This document shows positions 47,093-57,700 of a stretch of 64,000 nucleotides of DNA, in pieces; the first letter of the stretch is position 1, and every line of letters begins with the position of its first letter. Source of the DNA: Effrenium voratum. Its lineage: Eukaryota > Sar > Dinophyceae > Suessiales > Symbiodiniaceae. The DNA is taken from contig CAUJNA010000446.1 of the NCBI GenBank assembly GCA_963377175.1, forward strand, positions 2,349,351 through 2,413,350, written 5' to 3'. Position numbers and translations under genes: made by a program. The notes beneath the pieces are model-generated. The model did not search any database and had not been told where the DNA came from. It worked only from the letters and a program-made list of their open reading frames with translations.

Positions 47093-47222
47093 CGGGTGGC
47101 TGCGAAATCCTCTTAGGCACCACCGTTCAGAAACCCTGGTTCATGAATTGATTCCATGGTAAATGCCAACAAACGTCATGGTTTCAACCATGGCTTCATT
47201 TCGTGGTGGCGACTTGGATTCC
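47093..47222 (+). repeat. Repeat family K, copy 2
   Basis: CACCACCGTTCAGAAACCCT, TAAATGCCAACAAACGTCAT, GGTTTCAACCATGG, GGATTCCGTCCCACCGC. Confidence 0.8.
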
Positions 47223-47952
47223 GTCCCACCGCATCTCCAGGACAGTCTCCAGGTTGGCCCAAACCCATGCGTTTTACATAGGTCTTTGGCATGAGCTGAT
47301 TTTTTGCTGGAGAATGTCCTGGACCATTCTGAGGTACCCAGGTCAAGGCTCATAGGCTATGACCCCACGAAACCAGGAAACATGAAAAAAATGTGTGTGC
47401 GTTGCTTGGCGCAACCCAACATCCCTGACGGAGTGGGAAAAGGGTTCAACAAGTCGACCCTGAAAGGGGATAAGAGGAAATCAAGCAAGCCCCAAATCAG
47501 GTGACCAGCCACACCGACAGAGCTAACTGCTTTTAGGGGGCTAATAAGCGGATTATAGCCTAGGCTACTAATCACCAGCATGGCCTCATACCCAAGGACC
47601 AAGCAATCCCATCCCTAATTACCCTTCCATGAGAGCCCTGAACGAAGGCACCTGGATCGTTTTCCTCCATGCCAAATCCATGGATTCCATGAACTGTCCT
47701 CTCAGATTCCACGGGGGTGGTTACTGTTGTTCATTCCCGAGGTGAATCAGTGCAGCCCGAAATCCCAAGTCAAGTCGATCCCCTGGAAGCCCAGATGGCT
47801 TTTTCCCACAAATATGGCTTTCCCAGCGCCCGCAATCCAAGGCGAATCCAACAGTGGACTGTCCAGTTGGAATGTGGGTGCTGAAGACATCCCCCGGTTG
47901 ATGAATATGGGGGTTGCCACCTGTGCTGGAGATGATCCCTCACTTAGTGGGA

Positions 47953-47972
47953 ACACACACACACACACACAC
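47953..47972 (+). repeat. (CA)n microsatellite
   Basis: About ten CA units. Confidence 0.8.
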
Positions 47973-48247
47973 CCTACTGTAGCCTGTAAAATTATTGCGG
48001 CCAAGTACTCATGACCGACTCATGCAAGGTTGGCTGGTGCAAGGCTGGCTGCTATTTTACTTCCTAACTGCATTTGCCCGAAAGTGTCTAAACCTGTTGG
48101 CTGCCACTGCAATGGTCCAAACCCACGCGACTAAGTCCAGAACAAAGGGAGTTAGTAATACAAGGGGCAAAATAGTTAGTGGATGTGGGGTACCAAAAAA
48201 CAACAAGTCATGACCATGTTGGAAGCCATGTCTTCGTAAGCACATAC

Positions 48248-48316
48248 CCCGCCCCGAGCCGCGCGCGACGCCTGCGTGGGAGGCAACACGCTCGGCACCT
48301 GCATCTCTTCTAATTC
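48248..48316 (-). other. Motif island copy with GT donor (ELEEMQVPSVLPPTQ)
   Basis: Minus reading: ELEEMQVPSVLPPTQASRAA, then RGG, directly followed by GTATGTGC, which looks like a classic 5' splice site. Upstream the frame stays open as DHPLGGVLQHAAE. EMQVPSVLPP fits the (D/E)MPVPTxVPx theme. Of all islands this has the clearest donor; the acceptor is ambiguous (GGCTGAG|GAATTAG is one choice, giving phase 0). Confidence 0.4.
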
Positions 48317-50444
48317 CTCAGCCGCATGCTGAAGCACCCCGCCAAGGGGGTGGTCACGTTGCCCCGCTTTGTAGGAATTTGGTAGACCAAGAGAATTGCG
48401 ACATCTTCGTTCGCCCTGGTGTAAACCTTTGGTTCATTAGTTGCAAAATGCAATCCAGATGCTGGCGATTTAACGAGAGCGCGAGAAACACAGGCTCTAA
48501 TCCCAAGACCCTCCCCAAACCCAAACCACCGGGTGAAGATGAGGTGCATGATCTTGTCACGGTTACCCTCCATTTGCTTCAGGCATCAACAATACAACAC
48601 CTACCTTTTGGGAATGGCCAAAGGAGCGACCCTCCCGATTGGACGTCCATGCTATTCGATGTTCATTGAAACCTCCAATGGGTCCAATGCATAGGGCACC
48701 TGCCGTGATATTCGTTTGCGTAGCATAACGTATCGTGGATGCCTAAATCTGGCAAGTAAACCAACCACTTGACCACAAACCATGGTAAGTTGCGGAAAAA
48801 TGAGGGGGATGTCCTTGTTCAACTTGTAAAACTTGGGGCATCCAGCGTATCAAGTTAGGTTCCACTCGGGCTCACGGTGCCGAGGCGCGTCTGGAGCCAT
48901 TGTCGGGGAGGGCCTGAAGCGGCGCCAGAGCCAGGGACCCTGCAAACCACACCCACAGCCCCCCCCCCCCCGCCCAATAATGGTGGGCAAAAGACAAATA
49001 ACCCCATGTTGCTTTCGTTGATAGGGTGGGCAATAATGGCAGGCCGCAGTCTGACCCCCATTTTGCTTTCGTTGTTCTTCTCTATTGAGCCTGTTCCAAA
49101 AAAGGGTAAAACGGGCGGGGGAAAAAGAATTAGCCCCAGATAATATCCCCAGAAGCCCCGGAACCCTCTGGAAGCCCCCTTGAAGGCTGCCAGAAACCAC
49201 CCCAGAGCTGTTGGGGAACAATTCTAGGGGTTGATTCCCCATTCTTTTTAACCATCGTGCTTTCCAAAAATAGGCCGTTTTCCCTGGGTTTCCGGAGTTT
49301 TTCTAGAAAGAAGGATCCCTGGAAGAATGGGGAAGGTACACCTAGAAATACGGATTTGTTGATGTCAAAACAGTTGGGGAAGCGTGGCTGGGGCCCTGCA
49401 GAAAGGGGGCGTCGGTTTCACCGAATGCCAACCAAGCCCCCAAATCCCACTCCGCTCCGGATTTTGGGGTCGGATGGCCCACAAGAGCCCTATGACAGTT
49501 AGAATCTCTTGCAACCACGGGCCCTTGTCCATCTGCTCACCTCCCGGTGGGTGGATGGGTCAAAACAAGTCCCCAAACTTGTTCTTTGCCACTAAAATGG
49601 TTTTCCCAAATATTTTAAAAAGTCCAGGAACTCAAGTAGTAAGTCTGTACAAATTGCTCAATTCACCAACTAGAGATTGGGGTTTGAGCTCGTTTTGCCA
49701 AGTGCTCGACTGTTGGGCCGCTTTCTTTGAGAGCAAAGCGGCCCTTCGCATGGTTGCCTGCATTCCTCACGAACCAAACAAACAAGCTCGCCATGTCCCG
49801 TTCCAACCTCAGGCCCATGTGGAAATGACAACCCAAAGGTAATGTTCCAATCACTCAAGAGACACATTGGGGATTTCCAACTTGAACACCATAAACAAGG
49901 GTGGTACCTTAATAGAAGGACCCGTGTGGCATGGGTCATCAAAAGGAATACAAAAAGAGGGGTTTCAAAGGTCTGGGACATCTGAGTTGATTTCGGGGTT
50001 CCAAAAGTCCTTTACATGGGGTGACCACCAGGCAAACCGCCAAAGATGATTTCCCCCACGAACTTGGAAAAGCTACCCATGGCAATTTGGGGGCCAGGAA
50101 TATTGATCAACCCCCATGTATCTTAACAGGACCTGGGCACAGGATGCCCATTCAAATCAGCTAGGTTTGACTGACCCCAGTTGTAACCATGCTGACCAAC
50201 TTAGGTTGCTGAAGCATCCAAGTTGGCGTGAGTTCCCTCCCAATTATGGAATGCGAAGCCACTCCCAGTCGCAAACCCACTCCCCTGCCTCTAAATTCTA
50301 AATTGGATACGGACCCCCCTGGGGGGGGTGGTTTCTCTTGTTTGCTTTCAGAGTTCGACCCCAAGCTTACATGCCACCTTGCACTGATGGCCCATGTTCA
50401 CATGGAACCCAAGCACCGGCTGCAATTCCCAGAGGGAGGCTCTG

Positions 50445-50506
50445 CGTTCGCTTCGGTCCAAGCGGCACAAAGGTGGGCACCGGCATATCGGAGGGCGACA
50501 CCCGGC
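50445..50506 (-). other. Motif island copy (SPSDMPVPTFVPLGP)
   Basis: Minus reading: VSPSDMPVPTFVPLGPKRTQ. GTTCTGCGCCCAG upstream is a candidate acceptor, but it gives a different codon phase from the 45352 copy. That is a point against a simple exon-duplication model. Confidence 0.4.
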
Positions 50507-50628
50507 TGGGCGCAGAACCTCGGCGGCGCGTTCTTCTTCATTCGTTTGGGATTGGGGCTTCGGATAAATTTGTGGGGGAACTCGTGGGGGTGTCCCTTTT
50601 TTAGGGGACACCCCCCCCCCAAAAAAAA

Positions 50629-50698
50629 AAAGAAGGAGAGGAGGAGGAGGAGGAGGAGGAGGAGGAGGAGGAGGAGGAGAAAGAAGAAGAAGAAGAAG
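50629..50698 (+). repeat. (GGA)n/(GAA)n tract
   Basis: GGAGAGGAGGAGGAGG run followed by AAGAAGAAGAAG. Polypurine tract. Confidence 0.9.
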
Positions 50699-51191
50699 TG
50701 GTCTTCATCTTTTTAAGCCAAACCCCAAAGGGTGCCATTAAAGAGACGCCATGGGAGTATGTACTCCTATGACTGGCATGTGAGGCACTTCTGAGACCGG
50801 ACTAATGGCATACATTGGGGTCCTGGGTTCGCCGCAAACACCCGCTCGCTGGCTCCATTTGCCCAGACGTACCCCACGTTGGGACGGCAAACTACCTCAG
50901 CTTTTGACCCCCAGCAAAAATGATATGTTGATTGTGGCAACCATACTTGGTGAACCTTAAAATGAAAACCAAGGCTGGCCAGGGTTATGACCTGCTATAG
51001 CCAAGCACCGGCCCCCACGTGCCCCGGGACCCCGTGCTGAATGCTGCCGAGCGCGCTGGAACCCGGACCTCCTGCGGGGGTTCCGAGGCGTGGCTGCGCG
51101 GCAACGGAAGAATGGGGTTCGGATGGTTATAGGAAAAGCAAGAGGAAGCAAACAAAATCAGGAGTCCACTTTGAGAAATATCTAGACCTGG

Positions 51192-51289
51192 TACCCTCTC
51201 TCCCACTAACATGGCACAGGGAGGTCCGCTCCAAGAGGAAAATGCACTTCCAGGAGCCTCCCCATGCCATGTTTGTGGGAGGAAGGGTA
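51192..51289. repeat. Foldback family B, copy 2
   Basis: TACCCTCTCTCCCACTAACA then TGGCA pairs with 51265-51289 with a few mismatches. The interior CTCCAAGAGGAAAATGCACT aligns with the reverse complement of copy 1. Confidence 0.8.
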
Positions 51290-51852
51290 GCTCAGAAGCC
51301 CAGGATCAAACCTGGCCGATTCATGGCGGGGGCTTTCACTGCACTCCTTCGCCTGGGGCGGTTCAACCCCGAGTTCCAGAATGGACTTGGCATGCCTATC
51401 TGAGCTGTAGTGTTCATGATGGTAGAGATCCATGTCGCAAAAATTGAAATCCTCCTTTCGAATGGAGGCCTGACGTTTGTTGTTTTAACAAGTGTTTTCA
51501 ATCGAATTCCAAATGTTTCCATTTCATTGTAACTTGCTGCCATGGTGCTGTCCAGTTCTGTCCAATTGTTTTACCAACTTTCGTTGTTGCCTTGATTCAG
51601 TGAGTTGTTTCCGATTATGTTGTTTGTTTTCAATCAGTTGAGTTTCCTTCTTGAGATAGCTGCATTGGGCAGCGTTGGGCGGCCCATGAAACCAACAGTT
51701 GTTTTTGAAAGATCGAATCGTTCTATTTGCCGGCACTTGTTTTCTGGGACAGCCTGAAGTTTCAAGTGAACATGTTCCATAAAGCCATATCTTTCGTGTG
51801 TGTTTGCAGTTTGCTTGTTTTTGTTGGGAGATGTTTTTCCATCTCAAGAATC

Positions 51853-51903
51853 AGGGGACCCCTAAAATGGGCGGTATTCCGTTGGTTTCCCTTTGAATAA
51901 CCC
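51853..51903 (+). repeat. Repeat family I, copy
   Basis: AGGGGACCCCTAAAATGGGC, then CCGTTGGTTTCCCTTTGAAT. Confidence 0.5.
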
Positions 51904-52189
51904 AAGATCCTACGACACGCCATATTCCAACTGGTACAGTCCAAATGAGGCAAAGGGCATGCTTTCAACATGAACCGGTGTTGGGTTCCACATTGATCTG
52001 AGGGGAGAAGACCCTCAGCAGAGTCCATAACTATATACTAATCAACAATAAAATGAATGATAGAGAGAAGATGGCCCGAATGTGTTGCATCAAAAGAGTC
52101 ATCGCTCGAATCATACAAGCAACTTAGAATGCATTACAATGATCCCGAACCTCCCACCCCCAGCCCCTTCCCCCCCCCGGTCTCTCCTG

Positions 52190-52265
52190 TCGGCGTACAC
52201 TCCCCACGGGGCTGGGCGAAGGCAGATGCGTGGGCACCGGCAAGTCACCTGGAGAAGTCCTCAGG
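52190..52265 (-). other. Motif island copy (SPGDLPVPTHLPSPSP)
   Basis: Minus reading: TSPGDLPVPTHLPSPSPVGS. Leu replaces Met. Close to the left edge of the retrotransposon. Confidence 0.4.
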
Positions 52266-52625
52266 CGGAAGCGACTGGGTCGCGAGGAAGTCGATCTAAC
52301 ATGGGTTCTACATGGGTTTTAGCCAATGGGCTCCGAACTTCAGGATGCTTTGGCGCAAGCGATCGGAACCTGTTTGTTTAGAACCCGTTCTTTGAACGGC
52401 TCCTCTGGCGTTGCTGGGTCCCTCAAAGCGAACATGTTGAGGAGGGGTTCTCTGAATGAGAGGTACTTTTGCCAGGAGTCCTTGCCACGTTCAGGGCAAT
52501 CCCTTCAAAGCCCGCCGAAAGCTGGGCAGGATTCAGGCTGACAGTACCACTCCAACAGTGAAACTCCAAAACCGCAGCGGAAGCCCCTTGTGCGGCTAGT
52601 CGACGCGGCGTACTTCTGCTTTTGG

Positions 52626-52682
52626 TTTTTCTTCTTCTTCTTCTTCTCCTCGTCCTCCTCCTCCTTATCATTCTTCTTCTTT
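52626..52682 (+). repeat. CTT/CTC polypyrimidine tract at the left element edge
   Basis: TTCTTCTTCTTCTTCTCCTC then CTCCTCCTCCTTATC and TTCTTCTTCTTT run directly into the 5' direct repeat of the retrotransposon. It could be an insertion target or part of the flank. Confidence 0.7.
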
Positions 52683-52995
52683 TGCTGTTTCGTTTTCTTG
52701 TTTTTCTGTGTAGTGTTCTTATTTTGCTCTTTGTCTTGTCCTTTCCTTGTGTGCTTCTCTCATTGTTTCCGTTCTTGGTGTGTCCTTGGCTAGTTTTGGC
52801 CAGCGTCTGCGCTGTTGCTGCGCTCTCTCTGGCTGAAGCTGGCGCAGATGAACGTGTTAGAAGCAAATGCAAGCATGGAATGCTGAGCTGGATGACCAAG
52901 AACAGCTGTGTGAAGGCTGGTCTGGCTCATGTCGCCCGAATAGGAAAGCCAAAAGGTCAGAAGGTCGGCTTTGGGCAAACGAGTTAGGCATCTGG
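52683..52995 (+). repeat. 313-bp direct repeat, 5' copy, flanking the LINE
   Basis: This segment, from TGCTGTTTCGTTTTCTTG to GTTAGGCATCTGG, recurs at 59802-60114 with the same length and one difference noticed (GGCGCAGATG against GGCGCGGATG). It ends 50 bases before the ORF1 ATG. It does not end in CA, and I see no short duplication outside the pair, so it is not a typical LTR. It may be a very long target-site duplication, an LTR-like terminal repeat, or a 5'-truncated head-to-tail copy of the element's 3' end. Confidence 0.95.
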
Positions 52996-53045
52996 CACCC
53001 ATCCACATTGAGCCGGCCCAGGTTCAGATTGCCAAGGGAACCTTT

Positions 53046-54674
53046 ATGCAGATGCCAGACATTGCCTTAGCTCAGATCAGTTTGCCGGCCATCGGGCCCT
53101 GTGCTGCAGGCGTTGTCCTAGCCACCCCCGAGGAAGCGGCCACGTATGTCAGGGCGTCCAAGCCCATAAGCAGCCAGGCTTTGGGCCTTATCGTGGTCGG
53201 TCATGGCGCCGATGGGACTGTGCCCATCGAGCGCCCTTCGGAGCCAGTGCAGTTTCCGGCTATCTGCCTGTCCACCGGGGATCCCATCCTGCTCACTGGG
53301 GTTTTGTGCCAGTTGGGCGAGCGCAAATGCCAGGTGTTCCGCCCGGAGCAGCCGCTGTCTGTTGAGGTTGCCAAATCGGTGGTCCTCAAGGTTTTGGTTT
53401 TCCGTGATCAGGTTGTTGCGCCGTGGGAGGGCATTGCCATTCGCCCGGTCAAGTACGTGACTGAGCAGCTGCCGTTGCTTAGGTTGTGCCGTCAGGCGGA
53501 TTGTCAGTGCCCATGCTGGCACAATGCAGATAAGGTGCCTACGCAAGCGTCCATTCTGGATCTGTGGCGTCGCCAGTTCCTGGACGCCCGCAATCGCATG
53601 GCTGAGCCGACCCAGGCTGTGCAGTTTAGCTGCAACGTGCGTGTTCCTGAGGAGCTGGTTAACCCCTTGCTGCGGCAAGCTGGCCATGGCGGCATTTTCA
53701 CCGAGCCTCGGTCCGAGGATGGCAAGGTGCCATGCCCAGCCTTTTCTGTTGTTTGGTTGCCCAAAGCCACCCTGCATGAAGCCACTGTCGTTAAGCAGTC
53801 CCACATTATGGCTGTTGGCCTCGCCCGAAATGGCGATCGCTACGGCGTGAGGACCAGAGCTGCCGATGCTGCCGCCATCCATGCCGCTGTTCGCCCGGGT
53901 GTTCCGTTCATGGGGGGCTCAGTAAAGCATGTGTACGAGGTCGGTCCGCTCCCCTTTGGGACCCAGCGAGAGTCGTTGCAGAAATGGCTCGATGAGTGGA
54001 AGTGGTGCGCGCGGCCTCTTCAGGCCGGCAGTGTTTCTCCTGATCGCTCAGGTGTGATGTGGAAGGTCCAGGCCAGTAGTGAGCCACCGTCAGCCACCGC
54101 GCATTTGGCTCATGGGCCAGTTGTTATCACCCAGGTGCCCACCAAGCCTATTGCAGAGCCAACTGCAGTGCCAGTCGTTGCCCATTCACGCACCATGCAG
54201 GTCATGAAAGGCGCGCCAGCTCCCGTAGGGGAGGACCCTTGGCTCAAAGGAGATCCGTGGCTCCAAGCTAGGGGAGTCACAGCTGCAGCCGCACACCCCC
54301 CGGCCCCGAGTGTCCCCAATTTGGAAGAGCAGGTTGCCATCGCTGTTCAGGCACGCCTCGATCGGTCCGTTCAGGCCATGCAGGTTGATGCAGGCATGCA
54401 GCAACACAGCGCCGATGATGCCCATCACCGGATCACTGAGCTCGAGACCAAGCTCTTTGAGGCTCAAGCTGCGCATGCTGCCGCTGCTGACCAGCGCATC
54501 AATGCCATCGAAGGCCAGGTGCAGCAGATCGGTCAAGCCGTCCACCGGGCTGAGGCGAAAGCTGATGCCACGCAGAATCAGCTTGAGGGCCTGTTTGCCT
54601 CTCAGATGCAGAAGATCGAGGCGCTGTTGCGGAAACCTTCATCCGCAACACGCTCCCGCTCCCGGGGAGAATGA
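53046..54674 (+). CDS. LINE ORF1 protein (putative nucleic-acid-binding, coiled coil)
   Basis: This is a 542-residue product from the first ATG (MQMPDIALAQISLP). The frame is open upstream to 52944, so translation could start earlier at a non-ATG codon, but the ATG is the simplest choice. A compact Cys/His cluster, CRQADCQCPCWH, lies at about residues 148-159 and could bind zinc or RNA; it is not the standard CX2CX4HX4C knuckle. The middle (about 250-330) is mixed alpha/beta-like with AVRPGVPFMGGSVKHVY and WLDEWKWC. Residues about 460-530 (HRITELETKLFEAQAAHAAA onward) form a heptad-like coiled coil that may drive oligomerisation, and the C-terminus is basic and Arg/Ser-rich (SATRSRSRGE). By analogy with other LINEs it would coat the element RNA. 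That role is inferred from position and composition, because I recognise no named domain. ORF2 follows in the same frame after TGA. Confidence 0.85.
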   Translation: MQMPDIALAQISLPAIGPCAAGVVLATPEEAATYVRASKPISSQALGLIVVGHGADGTVPIERPSEPVQFPAICLSTGDPILLTGVLCQLGERKCQVFRPEQPLSVEVAKSVVLKVLVFRDQVVAPWEGIAIRPVKYVTEQLPLLRLCRQADCQCPCWHNADKVPTQASILDLWRRQFLDARNRMAEPTQAVQFSCNVRVPEELVNPLLRQAGHGGIFTEPRSEDGKVPCPAFSVVWLPKATLHEATVVKQSHIMAVGLARNGDRYGVRTRAADAAAIHAAVRPGVPFMGGSVKHVYEVGPLPFGTQRESLQKWLDEWKWCARPLQAGSVSPDRSGVMWKVQASSEPPSATAHLAHGPVVITQVPTKPIAEPTAVPVVAHSRTMQVMKGAPAPVGEDPWLKGDPWLQARGVTAAAAHPPAPSVPNLEEQVAIAVQARLDRSVQAMQVDAGMQQHSADDAHHRITELETKLFEAQAAHAAAADQRINAIEGQVQQIGQAVHRAEAKADATQNQLEGLFASQMQKIEALLRKPSSATRSRSRGE

Positions 54675-54678
54675 CTAG
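54672..54678 (+). promoter_or_regulatory. Leaky-stop context TGA-CTAG between ORF1 and ORF2
   Basis: The ORF1 stop is TGA followed directly by CTAG. The frame then stays open with no further stop through 33 codons to the ORF2 ATG at 54774 and to the end of ORF2. UGA CUAG is an established stop-readthrough context in animal and viral mRNAs. Readthrough would yield an ORF1-ORF2 fusion of about 2,226 residues. Whether this organism's ribosomes read through here is not known from the sequence. No obvious strong downstream hairpin was found. Confidence 0.5.
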
Positions 54679-54773
54679 GGGCTGTCAGGCTCCTGGTCCT
54701 AATTAAGTGCATTAGTGCTAAGGCCCGCCCCGCCTTATGGTGTTCCCGCATTTGGTGGGCCTTGGTTGGAACC

Positions 54774-57700
54774 ATGTTGCTCGTGGTTCGTGTAGGAGAG
54801 GCCAAGGTCCCAGGGCCTGCCTCGTCATCCGCTTCCCAAGATCCGGTCCAGTGGACCCTCGGGGTCGTTAATCCCACGGGATTGCAGGGGAAGGAGGAAT
54901 CCACCCTGGATCTTGAACCTGGCTTGTGGGCGGTTTCTGAGACCCACCTCACTGAGTTAGGCATTCACCGTTTTCGCAAGGGACTCCTCCGGGTCAAGTC
55001 CCCGTTCTCCAGTTTTGTACCAGGGGCGCCATTGCCCAACCGTCCACATTCCCAGCACGTAGGCACATTCTCCGGTGTGGGCTTGCTTGCCTCCTTTCCT
55101 AGCCGCGCGTTACCGCAGTGCTGGGGGGAAGACCCTGTGAGCACGGGGCGGATACAGGCCACTGCCTCGCTTGTGCATGGGCAGTGGGTGCAGGGAGCCG
55201 TCCTTTATGGCTACACGCCAGGCCCGGTGTTCCGCAAAGCTGCCCTCATGACCGATCAGCTGCTTGAGCTTGCTGAAGACCGCATTGTCTTCAACAACTG
55301 TGGCCCCCGCTTTGTGGCCGGTGACTTTAACCTCCCCCCTTCTCATGCCCGCTTTCAGGCCTGGCAACGAGCCGGATTCGAGGAGGTTCAGTCCATAGCC
55401 TTGCAGCGTTGGGGTATCCAGCCTCAAATGACTTGTCGCATGGCTACGCAGGTGGACCAACTGTGGGTCTCGCCGGAACTAGCCCGGGTGTTGCAGTCGG
55501 TCGCCGTGCACCATGACCGGTTTGCCGATCACGCCACTGTCCATGCAGTTTTCACAGGTCTCCAGCCGGAGGTCGTCTATCGGTGGCCTACCCCACGGCC
55601 CTTGCCTGAGGTCCCTAAAGAGGCCTGTGCACCCGAACAAGCTGCTCCCGTTTGGTGCCCAGCCACGTTGGCCCAAGCTGGTGACAGCTACCGTAGCTTG
55701 TGGGAGGCCTTCGAAGAGCAACATGCTCTCCGGGTTGCCACTGTGGGTGGCCCATCCATGCCCAGTAGGTGCAGAGGGCGAGGTAGTGTGCTTGAGCCCC
55801 TAGTTGGAGTCTGTCATGTGCAACCGTTGCGGCCCTCACGTCACGGTGAGGTGGCCCCGCAATTTGAGGGCAACCATAGCATGCACCGCCTTTGGTTTAC
55901 GCAGATACGTCGACTCCAAGCTTATAGCAGGTCCGTCAGGCTCGCGGATACGGATCCCGGCCGAGTAGAGAACGTAGTGTGCACCTGGTCCGCCATCATT
56001 CGGGCCCGAGGTTTTGCGCCAAGCTTTGCCGAGTGGTGGCATTCTCGCACTCAGCAGTGTCCGTGGGACCCGCCATGTGTCCCGCTCATGCCACCTGATG
56101 CAATTGATGCTAAGGCCCTTTCCGAGGCCCTGCTCCGTGAAATTCGGTCCCTTGAAGCTTCCCTCAATAGTGACCGTGTCGCCTGCGCCAAGGCCCGCCG
56201 TAAAGCTCACCCTGCATTGGTCTTTCGGGACATTGCTAGGCCTAGGGCTAAGCCCGTCGACCTTCTGGTCAACACGCGACGGGCGCAGGTTGAGCTTGTA
56301 GATGAGTCCGATTGTGCAGTCGTGCTGGTTGAGCCTTGCGAGTTCCGTGTCGACCGCCCTGTGTGGGTTGCGGGCAAGCAGTATGGTGTTGTCCATGCCG
56401 AGGGGGACAAAATCTGGCTTGATTCCCCAGTGTGTGCTGCTGTAGGTCAAGTGGTAGTCCAAGACGACCTTGTCGGTAACCTTTGTGACGTGTTTGATGC
56501 CTTTGCTACCGAGTGGCGAGCTCGATGGGACCGCCATCGGGATGTCCCGGATGCCCGGTGGGACCCGCTGATTGCCCTTGCAAGTAGGTACCTCCCCCAA
56601 GTCGATGCTACTGTGGAGCCTATCACGGTCCCACAGTTCCGGAAGGCCATCCAGAGCAAGCACAAGCATGCCGCCACTGGTGCAGACGGGGTTGCCCGGT
56701 CTGACCTCCTTCAGCTGTCCGATTCCCAGCTGAGTCAAGCCTTGCATGTCTTTGAGGGCGCCGAGCGCACTGGAATCTGGCCGCAGCAGCTGTTGGTAGG
56801 CATTGTTAACTCCCTTGAGAAAACTGAGCACGCATCAACCGCTGCCCAGTACCGGCCTATAGTTGTGCTGAGCCTTGTGTACAGGGTTTGGAGCTCCATA
56901 CGCTCCCGTCAACTCATCCGCAAGCTGAAGCAGTGTCTGGATCCTGGCCTCATGGGCAATGTTCCCAAGCGCCACACCGCTCACATTTGGTATTCTGTGC
57001 AGTCCCTTGTCGAGGCCGCCGGCCAAACGGGGGAAGTCTTGTCGGGTGTGGTTGCCGATGTGGTTAAAGCCTTTAATGTGCTGCCTAGGCTGCCAATTTT
57101 TGCCATTGCCGCTGCCATAGGAGTAGACTCAGGCGTCATCCGCGCCTGGGCGGGCGCCTGCACCATTCTCGTTCGTCGCTTCCGGGTTCGGAGGTCTGTA
57201 GGCCCGGCCATCCCAAGCAGTACAGGCTTGCCGGAAGGCTGTGGCCTCTCGGTGGTAGGCATGATGCTTCTTAACCAGGTCATGGCAATTCATCTCAAGC
57301 TTGCCGATCCCGGCATTCAGGTACTGACCTACGTAGACAACTACGAGTTGCTCCAGCGGCAAGGTAGGGATGTTGCGCCGGCCTTCCGGGCCATGCAAGC
57401 GTTTGCAGACATGGCTGACCTTCAGCTTGATTCTAAAAAGACCTTCGGGTGGTCCACATCCACCGAAGGTCGCCAATTGCTGCAGGCGCAGGGTTTGCCA
57501 GTCCGGTATGCCGAGCGCGACCTTGGGGCACACATGCAGTACTGTAAGCGCAGCACCAACTCGACGCTTACCCAGCGTATCCAAGGCATGAAGCCGCTGT
57601 GGCTTCAGCTGGCAGCAAGCTGTTCCCCGCATGTGGAAAAAGTCAAAGCTGTCAGGATTGCTGCATGGCCTCGGGCGTTGCACGGAATCGCCAATGTTCA

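Larger units (their letters stand above)
31074..52620. other. Gene-poor stretch with dispersed repeats
   Basis: No complete gene is recognisable. Besides the separately listed repeats, islands and candidate exons there are GC-rich patches near 34385-34450, 36660-36750, 48870-48960 and 51005-51105 (minus: EVRVPARSAAFSTG) with weaker resemblance to the motif theme. A T-rich stretch with no clear identity lies at about 51480-51830; on minus it reads as a Lys/Gln-rich peptide. Confidence 0.45.

Noticed and set aside
54774..54840. 2A-like ribosome-skipping peptide at the ORF2 start (VGEAKVPGP)
   Set aside because: The essential Asn before PGP is Val and the D-x-E-x-N spacing is missing, so skipping as in some other LINEs is unlikely.
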